Part shown: positions 62,323-64,000 of the stretch, in pieces
Numbering within the stretch: position 1 is the stretch's first letter
Layout of the letters: each line of letters starts with the position of its first letter
Assembly: GCA_022647615.1 (NCBI GenBank)
Contig: JALCKZ010000001.1
Location: 670,178-734,177, forward strand
Length of the DNA: 64,000 bases
Source: Bacteroidales bacterium
GTDB lineage: Bacteria > Bacteroidota > Bacteroidia > Bacteroidales > UBA932
Direction of reading: 5' to 3'
The notes under the pieces: model-generated
The model's input: the letters and a program-made list of their open reading frames with translations, nothing else
Told to the model about the DNA's origin: nothing
The model's database searches: none
Made by a program: the position numbers and the translations under genes

Positions 62323-63807
62323 ATGAAACAAGAAAACGTAAACATGGAAGAAAGCCGTGAAATAATCCGCGAGATAGCAAACGAGGAGTACAAGGAAGGA
62401 TTTGTCTCTAACGTCCGGCAAGAATTTGCACCCAAAGGACTAAGCGAGGAGATTATCAGGCTTATATCCAAGAAGAAAAATGAACCCGAGTGGCTGCTGG
62501 AATTCCGTTTGAAGGCTTATGCAAAATGGAAGACAATGAAGATGCCCACATGGGGACATTTGAAAGTTCCGGAAATTGATTATCAGGATATTATATACTA
62601 TGCCGCTCCATCCGGAAAACCCGTTGCGGGCGTCGCAGGAACAGAGGCTGTCAAGAGTGACATAGACCCTGAACTGGAAGAGACATTTAACAAGCTGGGT
62701 ATCCCATTGAAGGAGAGAAATGTGTTACAGGGAGTTGCTGTAGATGCAGTGTTTGACTCAGTCTCCGTTAAGACAACATTCAGAGAAACACTTGCTGAGA
62801 AGGGCATCATATTTTGCTCATTCTCAGAGGCTGTAAAAGATTATCCAGATCTGGTAAGAAAATACTTGGCAAGCGTAGTGCCTATCGGCGACAACTATTT
62901 TTCTGCCCTGAACTCTGCCGTCTTCAGCGACGGTTCTTTCTGCTACATCCCAAAGAATACTCGCTGCCCCATGGAAGTTTCCAGCTATTTTAGAATTAAC
63001 GCATCTGGAACGGGACAATTTGAGAGAACTTTAATAGTTGCGGATGAAGGGGCTTATGTCAGTTATCTGGAGGGCTGCACTGCTCCCAGAAGAGATAAGG
63101 CGCAACTGCATGCAGCTGTTGTAGAGATAGTTGTAAAGCAGGATGCAGAAGTCAAATATTCAACTGTGCAGAATTGGTACCCGGGAAATAAGAACGGAGA
63201 CGGTGGTATTTATAACCTTGTCACCAAGAGGGGATTATGCGAGGGGGCCAATGCAAAATTGTTCTGGGCTCAAGTTGAGACCGGTTCTGCAATTACATGG
63301 AAATACCCAAGTACCATTCTTAGGGGAGATAATTCAACTTCAGAGTTTTACAGCGTTGCGGTTACCAACAACTGGCAGCAGGCTGACACTGGAACAAAGA
63401 TGCTGCACATAGGCAAAAATACCCGCAGCAGGGTTGTAAGCAAGGGAATATCAGCGGGTCACAGTGAGAACAGCTATAGAGGATTAATCCGTGTTTTCCC
63501 AAATGCAACAGGTGCCAGAAACTATTCACAATGTGACAGTTTGCTCCTTGGAGACAAATGCGGAGCGCATACTTTTCCACATATAGACAGTGCAAATAAG
63601 AGTGCGGTAATAGAACATGAAGCGACAACTTCCAAGATTGGAGATGACCAGCTTTTCTATTGCAGGCAGAGAGGAATAAAGGCTGAGGATGCCGTAGGAC
63701 TTATTGTAAATGGCTATGCCAGAGAGGTTTTGAATAAGCTCCCGATGGAGTTTGCAGTGGAGGCGCAGAAGCTTTTGCAGGTATCATTGGAGGGAAGCAT
63801 AGGATAA
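62323..63807 (+). CDS. sufB: Fe-S cluster assembly scaffold protein SufB
   Basis: SufB, with SufC and SufD, builds [Fe-S] clusters. The protein has about 494 residues, shown by [20 protein letters not shown] near the start and the conserved GNGPDS-like [14 protein letters not shown] region. The beta-helix core has [20 protein letters not shown] and [20 protein letters not shown]. The end has [25 protein letters not shown], holding the scaffold Cys. I start it at the ATG at 62323, just after the promoter box; the ATG at 62344 is also possible. pnuC begins 1 nt after its stop. sufC and sufD are not seen here. Confidence 0.93.
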   Translation: MKQENVNMEESREIIREIANEEYKEGFVSNVRQEFAPKGLSEEIIRLISKKKNEPEWLLEFRLKAYAKWKTMKMPTWGHLKVPEIDYQDIIYYAAPSGKPVAGVAGTEAVKSDIDPELEETFNKLGIPLKERNVLQGVAVDAVFDSVSVKTTFRETLAEKGIIFCSFSEAVKDYPDLVRKYLASVVPIGDNYFSALNSAVFSDGSFCYIPKNTRCPMEVSSYFRINASGTGQFERTLIVADEGAYVSYLEGCTAPRRDKAQLHAAVVEIVVKQDAEVKYSTVQNWYPGNKNGDGGIYNLVTKRGLCEGANAKLFWAQVETGSAITWKYPSTILRGDNSTSEFYSVAVTNNWQQADTGTKMLHIGKNTRSRVVSKGISAGHSENSYRGLIRVFPNATGARNYSQCDSLLLGDKCGAHTFPHIDSANKSAVIEHEATTSKIGDDQLFYCRQRGIKAEDAVGLIVNGYAREVLNKLPMEFAVEAQKLLQVSLEGSIG

Positions 63808-63808
63808 C

Positions 63809-64000
63809 ATGGTACAGATAGGATTCATAAAAGACCTCGTACTGAATTTTTTCAGCATTCATAATGTGATATTCACAATTATGGGCCAGGGCGTTAGCGC
63901 TTTGGAAATAATTTCCGTTGTTACCGGCCTGCTTTGCGTTTTCTTTGCAGTTAAAGGAAAGGTTGCAAACTTCTGGTTTGGATATTTGTATAACATTTTG
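63809..64000 (+). CDS. pnuC: Nicotinamide riboside transporter PnuC, N-terminal part (cut by window edge)
   Basis: The ATG at 63809 opens a frame of 64 codons that runs off the window. It reads FIKDLVLNFFSIHNVIF, then ALEIISVVTGLLCVFFAVKGKVANFWFGYLYNIL, the typical first membrane segments of PnuC nicotinamide riboside importers. It starts 1 nt after sufB, which suggests one transcript. Only the start is seen, so the exact family member is tentative. Confidence 0.8.
   Translation, partial: MVQIGFIKDLVLNFFSIHNVIFTIMGQGVSALEIISVVTGLLCVFFAVKGKVANFWFGYLYNIL

Overview
The window looks like chromosomal DNA of an anaerobic Bacteroidales-type Bacteroidota. The evidence is the gene families (fused SecDF, DUF4954, DUF4251, the Bacteroidetes-type fumarate reductase flavoprotein and an archaeal/eukaryal-type single-chain GlyRS) and the promoters. 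Both tRNA genes carry a textbook Bacteroidetes promoter, TTTG-N19-TAnnTTTG. The DNA is AT-rich. I see no rRNA, CRISPR array, prophage or transposase. A genus cannot be given from this sequence alone.

Layout. 1-4.6 kb: mfd (cut by the window edge) and ruvB, divergent across a very AT-rich 432-bp gap, then a secreted Ntn-hydrolase. 4.6-15 kb: secreted GH20 hexosaminidase, DUF4251 protein, sdhA-sdhB, hflX, a P1 peptidase, a TonB-like protein and mdh. 15-18.4 kb: ybeY-mnmG, then an 843-bp gap with nested inverted repeats and two parS-like palindromes. 18.4-22.4 kb: acetyltransferase, threonine aldolase, gcvH, menA and ruvA on the minus strand. 22.5-26.8 kb: sufS-sufE-sufT-like-folK-glyS on the plus strand. 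26.9-32.5 kb: tRNA-Pro, a beta-barrel protein, an AlkD-like gene, an iron alcohol dehydrogenase with a cupin, and a polyferredoxin. 32.5-36.1 kb: an accessory island with a small unknown protein, an RNase J-like metallo-beta-lactamase protein, a PD-(D/E)XK nuclease and a nucleotidyltransferase with a dead nuclease-like N-terminus. 36.4-46.4 kb: tRNA-Ser, floA, nfeD and a PD40/SPOR protein (minus), then secDF and rnr (plus). 46.4-55.6 kb: a ProX-type editing protein, gpmI, dnaE, a ThiL-like protein and a DUF4954 protein. 55.7-62 kb: a complete histidine-to-glutamate pathway (hutU-ftcD-hutI-fchA-hutH). 62.3-64 kb: sufB and the start of pnuC.

Signals beyond the genes. (1) The 9-mer CTGTCGGGA occurs 23 times by my reading, in both orientations and inside and outside genes, where about 0.5 is expected by chance. 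Six copies of CTGTCGCGA and several one-base variants accompany it. This behaves like a genome-wide DNA signal such as an uptake-like word. (2) Two ~155-bp intergenic elements 44 kb apart share a conserved core but have different, self-complementary arms, which suggests conserved structure. (3) The nuclease/nucleotidyltransferase island is a candidate undescribed defence or RNA-processing module. (4) Two parS-like sites, plus DnaA-box-like words in the mfd-ruvB gap, hint that the replication origin may be near.

Data quality. sufS, glyS, the AlkD-like gene and the DUF4954 gene all carry 1-base indels, mostly in homopolymer runs. The glyS family is essential, so assembly or sequencing error is the simplest explanation. 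Reading frames in this window should be treated with that in mind.
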